A DNA stretch of 45,348 bases from Gammaproteobacteria bacterium (GCA_016744395.1 JADGEK010000022.1:1-45348); one strand, 5' to 3'. Shown: positions 9,422 through 19,939, counted from the first letter of the stretch. Notes: a model not told the origin generated them from the sequence alone. Numbers and translations: made by a program.

Positions 9422-10015
9422 TTAAGCTTCATAGTAAAAATAATCCCACTGATGTGCAGAGTCATCATTCAGCACTGCCATCAACTGCTCAGTTGGTACC
9501 GCCTCTGAAGGGTATACACTGTGGATAATAATAAAGATTGAACTAAATCCAGCGCTATGACGCCAGTTTAACTCTTCTGGCCGCTCAGAATGCTGGCACT
9601 TTGTGCAGCGAACCGTCATCGAGCCAGGCACCCATTGTTCCAGTTCAGATAGTGACAAATTTAAGCGTGACTTACATTGCGAACAACTGCATTTAGGCCT
9701 GTTAAGTCCTTTAAAAAACTGGGCTGTTGAAAATTCTTGTATCTCTATATGGCAAAAATGATGCCAGTCCGAACCTTGTTCTGGCAAAGTCACCGCAAGA
9801 TGTGGTGAGCAACCCAGAAAGGTGATCAGCTGTAAAAAATGGTCGCCAATAAAATAACCCGTTTGCTCTTCCTGACTTTCATTATCCACACAAAAAAAAT
9901 CCCCCAAAAAGCCAACATTGCTTAATTTGCCCACTATTTGCATTTGACTCACAGCAGGCTCTTTTTCCAAAAAGGCCTGTTTCGGATAAAGAACCATCGC
10001 ATACTGACTGTTCAT
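9422..10015 (-). CDS. Zinc-ribbon protein of unknown function
   Basis: I do not recognise this 197-residue protein. It has a CxCxxC cluster (Cys109, 111, 114) and a CxxC (Cys137, 140) about 25 residues apart, which together look like a zinc ribbon; the N- and C-terminal regions are probably globular. There is no signal peptide or membrane segment, so it should be cytoplasmic. GAGGT lies about 4 bases upstream of the ATG. It follows epmA by 17 bases on the same strand, so it is probably co-transcribed with efp and epmA, but nothing in its sequence links it to EF-P modification. Confidence 0.8.
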   Translation of the reverse strand: MNSQYAMVLYPKQAFLEKEPAVSQMQIVGKLSNVGFLGDFFCVDNESQEEQTGYFIGDHFLQLITFLGCSPHLAVTLPEQGSDWHHFCHIEIQEFSTAQFFKGLNRPKCSCSQCKSRLNLSLSELEQWVPGSMTVRCTKCQHSERPEELNWRHSAGFSSIFIIIHSVYPSEAVPTEQLMAVLNDDSAHQWDYFYYEA

Positions 10016-10032
10016 AATACCTCAGTCATAAA

Positions 10033-11118
10033 TTAAGCTCGCTCAAAAGGAAAGGCAATGACGTCATTAATGTGTCCAACCTGAGTTATTATCATCAGTA
10101 AACGCTCAAGACCAATAGCAACGCCAGCACATTCAGGTAAAGCACCTACTGCTTCAAGAAAATTTTCATCCATAGGGATTTTACTCTTTCCCATTAATTG
10201 CCTGGCTTGATTATCGGATTTAAAACGAGCTCTTTGCTCACTGGCGTCATTGAGTTCATGGAAGCCATTACCCAATTCCATACCATCAATAAAAACCTCA
10301 AATCGCTCTGCAACTAATTGCCCATTATGCACCGCCGTTTTAGCTAATGAAGCCTGACTGGCTGGATAATTGTAGAGAAAACAAAGGCAAGGCTTCGAAT
10401 GTGTCTTTTCCAAAAATTTGCCCAGCGAAGGCTCAATGACATGACTGAATAGTAAATCCAGAAAACAGTCTCGATGCTCATGCGCTTCGAGTACATTAGA
10501 GAGCCCCTCTTTTTCAACACAGGCCAGTAAATCTGATTGGCTCGCAGTATGGGGGTTAATACCCAATACAGTCTGAAATACTTCATCATAAGTCACTAAC
10601 TGAGGCTCTGCTAATTGAATATGAGGAGATAATATTTCAGTGAGCAGTCGGCTGACCTCTTGCATCAGCTGGTGGTGATCCCAGCCCTCTCGATACCATT
10701 CAAGTAGTGTAAATTCTGGGTTATGCTTACGCCCTGCTTCTCCCTGACGAAACACTTTGGCGATTTGATAAATTGAGCCCGATCCTGATGCTAATAAACG
10801 CTTCATTGGAAACTCTGGGGAGCTGTGAAGGTAATAATTCTCACTGCTCATTGTTTGGGTCAGTGGGATGTATCGGGTTTGAAAGCTTTCAATAAAGGGA
10901 TCTGGCACTGTTGCTGCAGATAACGTAGGCGTATCCACTTCCAGAACATTATTCTGCTCAAAGAAAGAACGAATTTGTTTCAGTGTTTCTGCTCTGAGTT
11001 TGATAATTTCAAACGATGCAGCAGGCTGCCATTGCTTTAGTTTTGACCTTGAAAAATTAGCTTTAGAGGTAGGAGTAAAGATATTGCTTGCAACATCTTT
11101 ACTGTCAAGTGTCGCCAT
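10033..11118 (-). CDS. epmA: Elongation factor P--(R)-beta-lysine ligase
   Basis: EpmA (also genX, poxA, yjeA) is a truncated lysyl-tRNA synthetase paralogue that attaches (R)-beta-lysine to a Lys of EF-P. Class II synthetase motif 2 is seen in IYQIAKVFRQGE followed by HNPEFTLLEWYREG, and motif 3 in GVAIGLERLLMI; no anticodon-binding domain is present. The 361-residue form has about 27 extra residues at the N terminus compared with E. coli. The ATG at 11118 overlaps the efp stop codon (TAATG), which suggests translational coupling and supports this start. Confidence 0.93.
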   Translation of the reverse strand: MATLDSKDVASNIFTPTSKANFSRSKLKQWQPAASFEIIKLRAETLKQIRSFFEQNNVLEVDTPTLSAATVPDPFIESFQTRYIPLTQTMSSENYYLHSSPEFPMKRLLASGSGSIYQIAKVFRQGEAGRKHNPEFTLLEWYREGWDHHQLMQEVSRLLTEILSPHIQLAEPQLVTYDEVFQTVLGINPHTASQSDLLACVEKEGLSNVLEAHEHRDCFLDLLFSHVIEPSLGKFLEKTHSKPCLCFLYNYPASQASLAKTAVHNGQLVAERFEVFIDGMELGNGFHELNDASEQRARFKSDNQARQLMGKSKIPMDENFLEAVGALPECAGVAIGLERLLMIITQVGHINDVIAFPFERA

Positions 11119-11687
11119 TAGTCCTTTGCGCGAGAAACGTATTTTCCAGTGCGGGTATCAATTTTTAAATCTTCCCCAATGGCAACAAATAAAGGGACTT
11201 GAACCACTGCCCCAGTTTCAAGAGTAGCGGGTTTACCGCCACCACCAGACGTATCACCTTTCAGACCTGGATCAGTATCGGTCACTGAAAGAATAACAAA
11301 ATTCGGTGGTGTCACCGCCAAAGGGTTTCCATTCCATAAAGTCACGGTACACATATCTTGCTCTTTTAACCAGAGATTCGCATCACCGACAGCCGTTTCA
11401 TCAGCCGCCATCTGCTCAAATGTTTCAGGGTGCATAAAGTGCCATTGTTCACCATCGTTATACAAATATTGTAATTCAGTGTCCATAACATCCGCGGCTT
11501 CTACTGACTCACCTGACTTATAAGTTCTCTCGACGACACGTCCACTTTTTAGATTACGAATTTTAATGCGGTTAAATGCCTGGCCTTTACCTGGTTTAAC
11601 CACTTCATTATCAACAATTGCGCAAGGATCACCATCAATCATTAATTTTAAGCCAGAACGAAATTCATTGGTGCTGTATGTCGCCAT
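11118..11687 (-). CDS. efp: Translation elongation factor P
   Basis: EF-P relieves ribosome stalling at polyproline stretches. The 189-residue protein shows the full three-domain family pattern: [16 protein letters not shown] at the N terminus, the KOW-like domain I with the modification loop VKPGKGQAF (Lys34), and the C-terminal [18 protein letters not shown]. The Lys in that loop matches the beta-lysylated residue of E. coli, in agreement with epmA next to it and divergent epmB. A TATAAT on the minus strand at 11713-11718 lies upstream, with a poor -35. Confidence 0.97.
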   Translation of the reverse strand: MATYSTNEFRSGLKLMIDGDPCAIVDNEVVKPGKGQAFNRIKIRNLKSGRVVERTYKSGESVEAADVMDTELQYLYNDGEQWHFMHPETFEQMAADETAVGDANLWLKEQDMCTVTLWNGNPLAVTPPNFVILSVTDTDPGLKGDTSGGGGKPATLETGAVVQVPLFVAIGEDLKIDTRTGKYVSRAKD

Positions 11688-11712
11688 AAGTTACTCTTCT
11701 AATCAAATAATC

Positions 11713-11718
11713 ATTATA
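11713..11718 (-). promoter_or_regulatory. Candidate -10 box for efp-epmA
   Basis: A perfect TATAAT on the minus strand, 26 bases upstream of the efp start. I find no convincing -35 box at 16-18 bases (best is TTCTGC at 16), so this is a weak assignment based on position and the -10 match alone. Confidence 0.35.
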
Positions 11719-11903
11719 AATTTTTATCAATTGTGCAGAACTTTTACTATGCAAAAACTTTATTTAATTGTAGGCGCATTAAATTAATGCCAGTACAATA
11801 GCTATCAATTAAAAAGTGGGTTTGTTCTTCTTGTTTCCTTACTTGAGAGGATAGCCGATAAAATAAACAGCTGACTACAAAATGCATGATAAAATAATCC
11901 GAT

Positions 11904-12956
11904 ATGATACCTCGAAACTTAAGTGAAAACCAGTGTCAAAATCACAGTGAAAAACCAACTGAAAGCCAAAACCAGACCAAGTCTAAAGTCCAGGTGGGAA
12001 CTCATTTCACTGATCCTGTCAATTTACTGGAACAGTTAGACCTAAGTCCGGAGCAAATGCAATTTTCACCACAAGCCAATCAGGATTTTCAATTTAAAGT
12101 CCCTAAAGCCTATGTAGATAAAATTCAGAAAGGCAACCCAAAGGATCCTCTCCTACTGCAAATTTTTCCAGTTCAGCAAGAATTAGAATATAAACAGGGC
12201 TATTCAAGAGATCCTCTTGCCGAGGCACAGAGCCTTTTTCAGCCAGGCTTATTACAAAAATATGATGGCCGAGCATTACTATTGGTGACTCCAGCCTGTA
12301 CTATCAATTGCCGCTACTGTTTTCGCAGGCACTACCCTTATGACGATAAAGGACATTTTTGGACACAAATTAATAATAACATTCAATTGATCAATCAAGA
12401 TGATTCCATCAATGAAGTCATTTTAAGTGGCGGAGATCCACTTTCTTTATCCAATGAGCGGCTTGCAGCACTGTTTCATTCACTTGAAGCAATTCCACAT
12501 TTGAAACGCATACGGATTCACAGCCGTTTCCCTGTTGTCGAACCCAATCGTATTGATGATGAATTTTTAGAAATCTTAGCAAGTTCACATTTACAAATTA
12601 TTATGGTTCTACACATTAACCATACTCAGGAAATTGGAACCGATAGTAAGGTGAGTTTAGAAAAGCTTCACAATCAAAAGACGATTTTACTGAATCAATC
12701 CGTCTTATTACGAGGGGTTAATGATGATGTTGACATATTAAGACAATTAAGTGAGATCTTGATTGAAAACCACATTATTCCCTACTATTTGCATATGCTG
12801 GATCGCGTTCAAGGCAGTGCTCATTTTGAAGTCAGTGATGAAGACGCCGTTCAAATACACCAACAACTGAGAGGCGTTTTATCGGGTTACATGTTGCCTC
12901 AATTGGTCAGAGAAATTGCAGGAGAAAAGAGTAAATTCCCTATTTATGAAGCATGA
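11904..12956 (+). CDS. epmB: EF-P beta-lysylation protein EpmB (lysine 2,3-aminomutase family)
   Basis: EpmB is a radical SAM, PLP-dependent aminomutase that turns alpha-lysine into the (R)-beta-lysine used by EpmA. The iron-sulfur motif is CTINCRYC (CxxxCxxC), followed by FRRHYPY; ILSGGDPLSLSN is the glycine-rich SAM motif, and HMLDRVQGSAHFEV matches the PLP-Lys region of the family. The 350-residue length is usual. It is divergent from efp across a 216-base gap. The ATG at 11904 has no strong ribosome binding site. The hydroxylase EpmC, which acts later, is not in this window. Confidence 0.93.
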   Translation: MIPRNLSENQCQNHSEKPTESQNQTKSKVQVGTHFTDPVNLLEQLDLSPEQMQFSPQANQDFQFKVPKAYVDKIQKGNPKDPLLLQIFPVQQELEYKQGYSRDPLAEAQSLFQPGLLQKYDGRALLLVTPACTINCRYCFRRHYPYDDKGHFWTQINNNIQLINQDDSINEVILSGGDPLSLSNERLAALFHSLEAIPHLKRIRIHSRFPVVEPNRIDDEFLEILASSHLQIIMVLHINHTQEIGTDSKVSLEKLHNQKTILLNQSVLLRGVNDDVDILRQLSEILIENHIIPYYLHMLDRVQGSAHFEVSDEDAVQIHQQLRGVLSGYMLPQLVREIAGEKSKFPIYEA

Positions 12957-13489
12957 AACCCACGGTAAACCAAGGACAATAAAAACTCAGATAGAGCCAC
13001 TTCCTTTCTCAAAGTAAGAACTTTACTTAAATCTATTGATTATCCTTTTGATTTAGTTCACATATTAAGTCATTTCAGCTTTCAAAAACAAAGAAAAATG
13101 CTATACTTCTAATAATTTGGTCATACTTTGTGCTTTCATAAAACAAACACATTAAAAAGCACTTAAAACTTACTTTATTTATCAACAAGATATATTAGCA
13201 CCTCTGATATTTATGTTGACTTATAAATAGGCTACCAGACTCAGTTAACTGTAGAATTAGGTGTATTGGAGCTTCTGCTTTATTAATATATCTGTAACAA
13301 AGACCTAAATTAGGCCCTCAACTCTTGTTAATAATAAGGATTGAGGAAAAAAACAATAAATAACAATAAAATTTTTTGCTGTTCGTGCTTCATTGAGTTT
13401 ATGCACTTAAGCTTTGTTTAAAGGCTTTCTATAATAAAGTCAGGCAATCAGTTTATTATTTTACCGACATTTTTTTGTGGAGAATTGAC
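12957..13489. other. Non-coding stretch between epmB and the PilZ-like gene
   Basis: This 533-base A+T-rich stretch holds no convincing gene or strong hairpin. A TATAAT at 13430-13435 lies about 55 bases before the next start with a poor -35 (TTAAGC, 13407-13412) at 17 bases, a possible promoter for the downstream gene. A TATACT near 13100 has no partner. A small RNA gene cannot be excluded. Confidence 0.5.
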
Positions 13490-15355
13490 TTGCAAACGAC
13501 AGAGCAAGCTTTATTTAAAAACCTGCCAGAACAAACAAGACCAGATAAGTCCGGATTTAAATTTCAGGCCAATGCCGTTGATAAATGGTTTGAAACTCTT
13601 CCTCTAGCCAATATCCGAGTATCAACCAAGTCCATCTATAAAACGCTAAAAGAAACCAATGGCCAGCTCGTCCCCTATAAAAAACGTTTGTATTTTTTAG
13701 AAAAAATTCATGAACCCATTGTAGAACTGGCCACCAATTTAAAAAAATTAAATTTGAATCGAGAACTCCCTCTGGATGAGAAGCACGCTCGAATCGCTAT
13801 ATTGATACAAAAATTACACAAACAAGTCAGTACTGGCTATAAACTTGTTTTAAAAGATTTAATGAATTGTAAAGTTTTTTTTCTTTGCCTTGGCAAACGA
13901 AAATTAATGGCCCAGATTATTGAACGCATTATTCGTCATGATAGTTTGTCCATCATAGCCAGTTATCAATTTTATAGTCTCCCCAATAAAGGACAATGGT
14001 CTGAGGTACATCGGTTATTTTTGTTCGCTCATAAAGAAAAATTATTAAACAAAAAAATAATTGACCCTTCTTTGCATATTGATACTGAAACGACTATTAA
14101 GAATATTTATTTGCAAATATTATTAGTTTCTATTGCTGATCCCTATCGTATGGCACAACATCATACCTATTCCATTTTCCAACAGCTCGAAGAATGGTCT
14201 GCACTTGCTGATATCCATCTACATGAGAACAGTGAAGATAAAGATGCTCTGGTCATTGATTTATCAAAAGACTCTCAACCTTCATTTGTCTCACCTCAGG
14301 ACATTGAAGACAAGAAAAATATCTGGACAATCAATACATCCAAACTGGATTACGCCCATCTGATAGAACATTTTCAAGGCGCACAAACCCAGACCACAGA
14401 GATAAATGTTGAACTTCTCAAGCAATTATCAATGTCATGGGGCATTGCTCCCAGCAGACAACACAGCCGACGCCCGGCAAAGGCTCAACTGAAGGTAGCC
14501 ATTGGTTTAAACAATGTGCATTATGTTTTAAATGGCAATGCCGAACCAGACTGGATGAAAGCCAAGGATGCAGAAAAAGAAGACAATTTTATCCTCAGCG
14601 AAAACTTACCAACCAGTGGTAATTTTAATGCACGATCAATAGATTCTACAGTCAAAGTCAGTGATATATGGGGTGAAGTGTTCCAAAACAAATCTCTCAG
14701 CACTGGCTCAGATCCATCAACTAAAGATGAGCATAGTAAAGAGCCTACCAAGAAATTAGATCCCAATAAGCCTCATGATTGGGAAATGGTGAATGAAAGC
14801 ATTGGCGGATATTGTCTGTTATGGGATCATCATGATTCTATTAATGCCAAAGTCGGTGAACTCATTGCCATTAGTCATGAAGCGGAGAATAAACAAGGGT
14901 ACTGGTTTGTTGGAACCATTCGTTGGCTAAAATGCGTTAAAACAGATAAGATTCAAATTGGAGTACAAATTATTGCACCAAATGCCATTGCGGTTAGCAC
15001 TGCAAAATTTGTGAGCATGCAAGAAGGCATGAAATCTCGTGCAATTTTATTACCTGCAATTCCTATTTTGAAGCAGCCGAAGACATTAATTACGACAGGA
15101 TTAGGCTATGAAGTCAGAGATCAGGTCATGTTGGATGAATACCGTCTGATCAACTCAAATATCACTGCAGTAAAAACAAAGGTGGTCCTTCTCGATACAC
15201 TTGAAATCAGTTCTCATTTTTCACGCTTTAAGTATACACTTGCTGAAGAATTTTATGGTACCAATACAAAAAAAATATCTTCGGACAAACCAGCCGATGA
15301 GACTTTGTCACTGGATAGTGATACTGATTTTGATTCAATTTGGGATGACTTATAG
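13490..15355 (+). CDS. Large protein of unknown function with a PilZ-like C-terminal region
   Basis: The start is TTG at 13490, chosen because GGAG lies 7 bases upstream. The protein is 621 residues. Residues 1-410 are mostly alpha-helical-looking and resemble nothing I can name. A C-terminal region (about 430-510) contains NESIGG (Asn435), which fits the (D/N)xSxxG half of the PilZ cyclic di-GMP motif, followed by strand-like segments GELIAISHE, GYWFVGTIRWLK and IQIGVQIIAPN. The RxxxR half of the motif is not visible, so c-di-GMP binding is uncertain. The C terminus is acidic (DSDTDFDSIWDDL). It is 149 bases upstream of a fimX-like gene on the same strand; I recall a hypothetical gene in the comparable fimX-parC neighbourhood of Pseudomonas aeruginosa. 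Confidence 0.75.
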   Translation: MQTTEQALFKNLPEQTRPDKSGFKFQANAVDKWFETLPLANIRVSTKSIYKTLKETNGQLVPYKKRLYFLEKIHEPIVELATNLKKLNLNRELPLDEKHARIAILIQKLHKQVSTGYKLVLKDLMNCKVFFLCLGKRKLMAQIIERIIRHDSLSIIASYQFYSLPNKGQWSEVHRLFLFAHKEKLLNKKIIDPSLHIDTETTIKNIYLQILLVSIADPYRMAQHHTYSIFQQLEEWSALADIHLHENSEDKDALVIDLSKDSQPSFVSPQDIEDKKNIWTINTSKLDYAHLIEHFQGAQTQTTEINVELLKQLSMSWGIAPSRQHSRRPAKAQLKVAIGLNNVHYVLNGNAEPDWMKAKDAEKEDNFILSENLPTSGNFNARSIDSTVKVSDIWGEVFQNKSLSTGSDPSTKDEHSKEPTKKLDPNKPHDWEMVNESIGGYCLLWDHHDSINAKVGELIAISHEAENKQGYWFVGTIRWLKCVKTDKIQIGVQIIAPNAIAVSTAKFVSMQEGMKSRAILLPAIPILKQPKTLITTGLGYEVRDQVMLDEYRLINSNITAVKTKVVLLDTLEISSHFSRFKYTLAEEFYGTNTKKISSDKPADETLSLDSDTDFDSIWDDL

Positions 15356-15504
15356 TCATGACATGTAGTGTCCCTACTGTATCTATAATAAATAGTAATA
15401 CTTTGTGTAGAGTTATGTTTTAATTAAGCAGAGTAAACAAAGATAGTGTCTTAAATAACCCTATTTAACACGGGAGTTATAAGGTATGAATTGCAGGACA
15501 ATAA

Positions 15505-17628
15505 GTGAAAGAAAATAACATAATTCAACTATTATTAGTCAATCATTCAGAAAATGAAGCTGTAGAAACCAGCAACTCATTACGTAATTGCGGCCTCACT
15601 TTGCGTCCCAAAATTGTTGCCAATGCCGAGTTATTTAGCAAAGAAATTAGTAATAAAAATTACGATATTGTGTTATTTACTGCCAACATTGCCAACCTTG
15701 ATGTAGCAACGGCACTGGAAGAATTAAAAATGACACAAAATAATGATGTGGCCTTTATTCTTCTTGGCGATAAATCTGCAGAGGAAACGTTAGAACTCAT
15801 GACCTTGGGAGTCACCAATGTCATCCCCGAAGAGCCTGAAGAATTAACGGGACTCATCATAAAAAAAGAATTCGCAGCGCTCAAAGGCTTGCGCAGTGAA
15901 CAAATTTTAAGCAAGCAACTTGAAGATTCTGAAACACGTTGCCAACAGCTCATTGATAGCTCGCGTGATGCCATTGCTTACATTCATGAAGGCATGCATA
16001 TTTTATCAAATGATCCTTATTATAAAATGTTTGGTTATGAAAGCCGTGATGATGTAGAAGCTATGCCTGTCATGGATCTGGTTTCTTCCAGTGACAGTGG
16101 TCAGTTAAAAGAATGGCTACGTCGCTATTCAGAATTAAATAAAAATAATTCATCTGAATCCACATCAACCACAGATGACAACACCCTCAAAGTCAATGGT
16201 ATCAAAGATGATGGTACAGAATTTCAAATAAAAATGGAATTTCAATCGGCCAGTATGTCAGGTGAAGAATGCATTCAGATCATTATCCGCAATGATGGAC
16301 TCAGTACAAAAGCACAAGAAAAGCTGCAAGCCAAACTGGCGACACTCAATAATCAATGCCAGGAAACAAATCTGTACAGCCGTCGTTATTTTCTTGAGCA
16401 ACTAGAAAAAACCGTTGAAGATGCAATTGATAATGATCAGCAAGCTTTTTTATTTTATATCACCCTGGACAACTTTATTGATATTAAGGAAAAACTGGGA
16501 GACATCAACAGTGATCAAATTATTGTCGATCTGGCAGGTTTAATTAAGAAAACAGCCAGCAATGGCATATTTCTAGCACGCTATGAATCCTATCGTTTTA
16601 CAGCAATTCTTAAAACAGATAATGAACAAGATGCGCTACAAATAGCAGAAAATATCCGCAAAACAGTAGAACATCATATTGCAGATGCCAGTGATAAAAG
16701 CATTACCACCACCTGCAGTATTGGTGTTTTACAAATAAACTCATCCACTAATGGTGCCCAAAGCAGTCTTACTCATGTCCAGAAAGCCTGTGCCTATGCC
16801 ATTGAACAAGGCGGTAATCAAGTTCATCAACACATTCCTGACGCCAGTGAAATGGGTAATAAAGAGCTACTTAAGTATTGGGCTAATGAAATTGATAACG
16901 CCATTAAGCAACAACGAATGTTTTTGGTCTTTCAACCCTTTGTTAATTTGTTGGGCGAAGGCAGTGAGAATTTTGAGATCTTTATTCGTTTACGTAATGA
17001 ACAAGGCGACACTATTTTTCCAAGAGAATTCTTACCTCCTGCAGAAGCCACTAACCACTCAATTCATATTGATCGTTGGGTAATAGCCGAAGCAATGCGG
17101 ACTCTTTCAGAAAGAGTTAAGGCAGGCCACAACAATCGTTTTATCATCAAATTAACCAGCGCCTCTCTATCAGATGATAAATTCATTACCTGGGTGAAGC
17201 ACAACCTTGAACGCTACAAACTAAAGGCTGATTCAGTTATCTTTCAGGTTAAATCTCATCAGGCTGCTGAAAATCTTCGTCAAGCTCAACAGCTGTCAAA
17301 GCAATTAAAGCATATTGGCTGCCACTTTTCTCTTGAACAGTTTGGTAAAGAAGAAAACGCATTTACATTGCTGAAACACATCAATGTCGATTTTCTTAAA
17401 CTGGATATTGACCTTGTGCAGAACATTTCGACTAATGCCGAAAAATTAGCAGCACTGACTGCGGTCTGTGCTGAGGCAAATGAATTAAATGTAAAAACAA
17501 TTGTACCATTTGTTGAAGAAGCAGGTTCTTTATCCGTTATCTGGCAATCAGGTGCACATTTTATTCAGGGTATTTTCCTACAAGAAGCCAGTGAATCACT
17601 GGACTTTGATTTCAGTAGTTTTTCATAG
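15505..17628 (+). CDS. fimX: FimX-like REC-PAS-GGDEF-EAL protein, catalytically degenerate
   Basis: The 707-residue protein has a receiver-like domain (1-125), a PAS domain (about 145-265), a GGDEF domain (about 290-445) and an EAL domain (about 455-705). The receiver lacks a phosphoacceptor Asp (DIVLFTANIANLD). GGDEF reads ESYRF (361-365). EAL reads EIF (491-493) and the later DDFG-type motif reads EQFG. All three sites are therefore degenerate, as in Pseudomonas FimX, where the EAL domain serves as a c-di-GMP receptor controlling type IV pilus assembly. The start is GTG at 15505 with AGGA 6 bases upstream. In P. aeruginosa fimX is also near parC and parE. Function is inferred from architecture and synteny, so the gene symbol is tentative. 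Confidence 0.8.
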   Translation: MKENNIIQLLLVNHSENEAVETSNSLRNCGLTLRPKIVANAELFSKEISNKNYDIVLFTANIANLDVATALEELKMTQNNDVAFILLGDKSAEETLELMTLGVTNVIPEEPEELTGLIIKKEFAALKGLRSEQILSKQLEDSETRCQQLIDSSRDAIAYIHEGMHILSNDPYYKMFGYESRDDVEAMPVMDLVSSSDSGQLKEWLRRYSELNKNNSSESTSTTDDNTLKVNGIKDDGTEFQIKMEFQSASMSGEECIQIIIRNDGLSTKAQEKLQAKLATLNNQCQETNLYSRRYFLEQLEKTVEDAIDNDQQAFLFYITLDNFIDIKEKLGDINSDQIIVDLAGLIKKTASNGIFLARYESYRFTAILKTDNEQDALQIAENIRKTVEHHIADASDKSITTTCSIGVLQINSSTNGAQSSLTHVQKACAYAIEQGGNQVHQHIPDASEMGNKELLKYWANEIDNAIKQQRMFLVFQPFVNLLGEGSENFEIFIRLRNEQGDTIFPREFLPPAEATNHSIHIDRWVIAEAMRTLSERVKAGHNNRFIIKLTSASLSDDKFITWVKHNLERYKLKADSVIFQVKSHQAAENLRQAQQLSKQLKHIGCHFSLEQFGKEENAFTLLKHINVDFLKLDIDLVQNISTNAEKLAALTAVCAEANELNVKTIVPFVEEAGSLSVIWQSGAHFIQGIFLQEASESLDFDFSSFS

Positions 17629-17642
17629 CTGCTTTCATTAAC

Positions 17643-17670
17643 GTAGAGACATGGCATGCCTTGTCTCTAT
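17643..17670. repeat. Dispersed palindrome, copy 1, between fimX and parC
   Basis: A 28-base near-palindrome with half-sites GTAGAGACATGGCA and TGCCTTGTCTCTAT, centred on GCATGC. Arms match at 12 of 14 positions plus one G-T pair. A closely similar perfect copy is at 37781-37808. It sits between the stop codons of two convergent genes and could act as a bidirectional terminator, though no long T run follows. Confidence 0.7.
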
Positions 17671-17674
17671 GCAA

Positions 17675-19939
17675 TTAATCACTGCCTTTTTCTCCTGCAT
17701 AGATAGCATCCACTTTTTGTAAGCCTCTTGGCAGTTTGTTGCCACGACGACCACGTTCATGAATATAATGTTCCAGATCAGCCATTTTCAGTGTTAAGTG
17801 TCGCTTACCAGAAATAATCGTCAACTTTTCACCTTCAGGTAAAATAATAAGCGCCTGCACAAATTCTTCACGTTCAGCGACCCTGGAAGAAGGTATCGAA
17901 ATAATTTTTATTCCCTTACCTTTGGCTAAGATAGGCAATTCAGACAAAGAATGGATTAATAATCGCCCTTCATTACTGACAGCAACCACTTTATCCGTTT
18001 CCATATTATTGACTAAAACAGGCTCCATTACCCGAGCGCCTGATGGCACTTTAATCAGAGCCTTGCCTTTTTTATTTTTACTGAACATGTCACTGAGTTT
18101 AGTGACAAAGCCATAACCTGCATCAGTGGTACACAAATAGAGTTGCTCTTCATTCGCATTCATCAAAACAGAAATAAAATTGACATTGCCTGCAGGGGAA
18201 ATACGGCCAGTTAAAGGCTCACCCTGACCTCTGGCAGAAGGCAAGGTATGACTGAGCAAAGAATAACTTCGTCCAGTACTGTCTAATATGGCCACTTGTT
18301 GATTACTTTTGCCTTGAGTACTCGCTTTAAAGGCATCACCCGCTTTGTAATTTAACGCGGTAGCATCTGTATCATGGCCCTTCGCAGCACGTATCCAGCC
18401 TTTTTCAGAGAGTACGACGGTTATCGGATCAGCACCCACTAAATCGGTCTCTTCCATTGCTTTGGCTGCATCACGAAACACCAGTGGTGAACGACGTTCA
18501 TCACCATGCTTTTTAACCGCGGCCAATAATTCTTTTTTGATCAGAGTTTTCATTCGTTGACGTGAGCCCAGAGTTTTTGTCAGCCAATCTTTCTCTGTCT
18601 GTAGTTCCGCTTGTTCTTCACGGATTTTCATCTCTTCTAATTTGGCAAGATGACGCAACTTAAGATTTAAAACCGCTTCAGCCTGAATGTCACTCAGACC
18701 AAAGTGAGTCATTAAAACAGGCTTAGGTTTATCTTCAGTACGAATAATATGAATGACTTCATCGATATTCAAAAAGGCAATTAAAAAACCATCGAGTAAG
18801 TGTAATCGTTCATTCACCTTATCCAGACGATATTGCAGTCGTCTGCGAACCGTTTCAAAACGATACATCAACCACTGCTCAAGAATCATTTTAAGATCCT
18901 TAACTTGTGGTCGCCCTTCAAGGCCTATCATGTTCATATTGACACGATAACTTTTTTCCAAATCGGTCGTGGCAAACAAGTGCTGCATCAATTGTTCAAC
19001 ATCAATACGATTGGAGCGAGGTACAATCACCAACCGAGTTGGATTTTCATGATCAGACTCATCTCTGAGATCTGAAACCATTGGTAATTTTTTGGCTTGC
19101 ATCTGAGCAGCAATTTGTTCCAGAACTTTACTTCCAGATGTTTGATGAGGCAATGCCGTAATAATCACATCACTGCTTTCTTTTTCATAGCAGGCACGCA
19201 TGCGAATAGAACCATTGCCCGTGCGGTAAATCTTAAGAATATCTTCTCTGGGGGTAATGATTTCAGCATCGGTTGGATAATCAGGCCCTTTAATTTTTTC
19301 ACAAACGTCTTCGAGTGTCGATTTTGGAGAATCTAACAGCAAAATACAGGCGTTAACCACTTCATTCAGGTTATGAGAAGGGATGTCAGTCGCCATACCG
19401 ACCGCAATACCTGTCGTACCATTTAATAAGATATGCGGTACTTGGGCTGGTAACAAACGAGGCTCATCTAGAGTACCATCAAAATTAGGTTCCCAATCAA
19501 CAGTTCCTTGCCCCAGTTCATCTAATAAAACTTCAGAAAACAAGGACAGTTTTGATTCGGTGTAACGCATTGCAGCAAAAGATTTGGGATCATCCAGAGA
19601 GCCCCAGTTTCCCTGCCCATCGACAAGCGGATATCGATAGGTAAATGGCTGAGCCATTAAGACCATCGCTTCATAGCAAGCTGTATCACCATGAGGGTGA
19701 TATTTACCAAGCACATCACCAACTGTTCTGGCGGACTTTTTGTGCTTGGCTCCTGCTTTAAGTCCCAGTTCAGACATGGCATAAATAATACGTCTCTGAA
19801 CAGGCTTCAGGCCATCTGCAATATGCGGCAGTGCCCGATCCAAAATAACATACATGGAATAATCCAGATAAGCTTGCTCAGTAAAGGTTTGAATTGGAAG
19901 TGCTTCAGCACCATCGTCTTGGAAAATTGTTTCAGACAT
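17675..19939 (-). CDS. parC: DNA topoisomerase IV subunit A
   Basis: ParC cuts and rejoins DNA in the decatenating topoisomerase IV. The 754-residue protein is almost identical in length to that of E. coli. The catalytic Tyr is Tyr126 in [11 protein letters not shown]. The quinolone-determining region reads [16 protein letters not shown]; position 86, equivalent to E. coli Ser80, is Thr. C-terminal six-bladed propeller repeats follow from about residue 500, shorter than in GyrA and without a GyrA box, which supports ParC over GyrA. The ATG at 19939 has no strong ribosome binding site. parE lies 1.2 kb upstream with a diguanylate cyclase gene between. Confidence 0.95.
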   Translation of the reverse strand: MSETIFQDDGAEALPIQTFTEQAYLDYSMYVILDRALPHIADGLKPVQRRIIYAMSELGLKAGAKHKKSARTVGDVLGKYHPHGDTACYEAMVLMAQPFTYRYPLVDGQGNWGSLDDPKSFAAMRYTESKLSLFSEVLLDELGQGTVDWEPNFDGTLDEPRLLPAQVPHILLNGTTGIAVGMATDIPSHNLNEVVNACILLLDSPKSTLEDVCEKIKGPDYPTDAEIITPREDILKIYRTGNGSIRMRACYEKESSDVIITALPHQTSGSKVLEQIAAQMQAKKLPMVSDLRDESDHENPTRLVIVPRSNRIDVEQLMQHLFATTDLEKSYRVNMNMIGLEGRPQVKDLKMILEQWLMYRFETVRRRLQYRLDKVNERLHLLDGFLIAFLNIDEVIHIIRTEDKPKPVLMTHFGLSDIQAEAVLNLKLRHLAKLEEMKIREEQAELQTEKDWLTKTLGSRQRMKTLIKKELLAAVKKHGDERRSPLVFRDAAKAMEETDLVGADPITVVLSEKGWIRAAKGHDTDATALNYKAGDAFKASTQGKSNQQVAILDSTGRSYSLLSHTLPSARGQGEPLTGRISPAGNVNFISVLMNANEEQLYLCTTDAGYGFVTKLSDMFSKNKKGKALIKVPSGARVMEPVLVNNMETDKVVAVSNEGRLLIHSLSELPILAKGKGIKIISIPSSRVAEREEFVQALIILPEGEKLTIISGKRHLTLKMADLEHYIHERGRRGNKLPRGLQKVDAIYAGEKGSD

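Noticed and set aside
17675..19939. gyrA instead of parC
   Set aside because: Length, short C-terminal propeller region and linkage to parE all fit topoisomerase IV.
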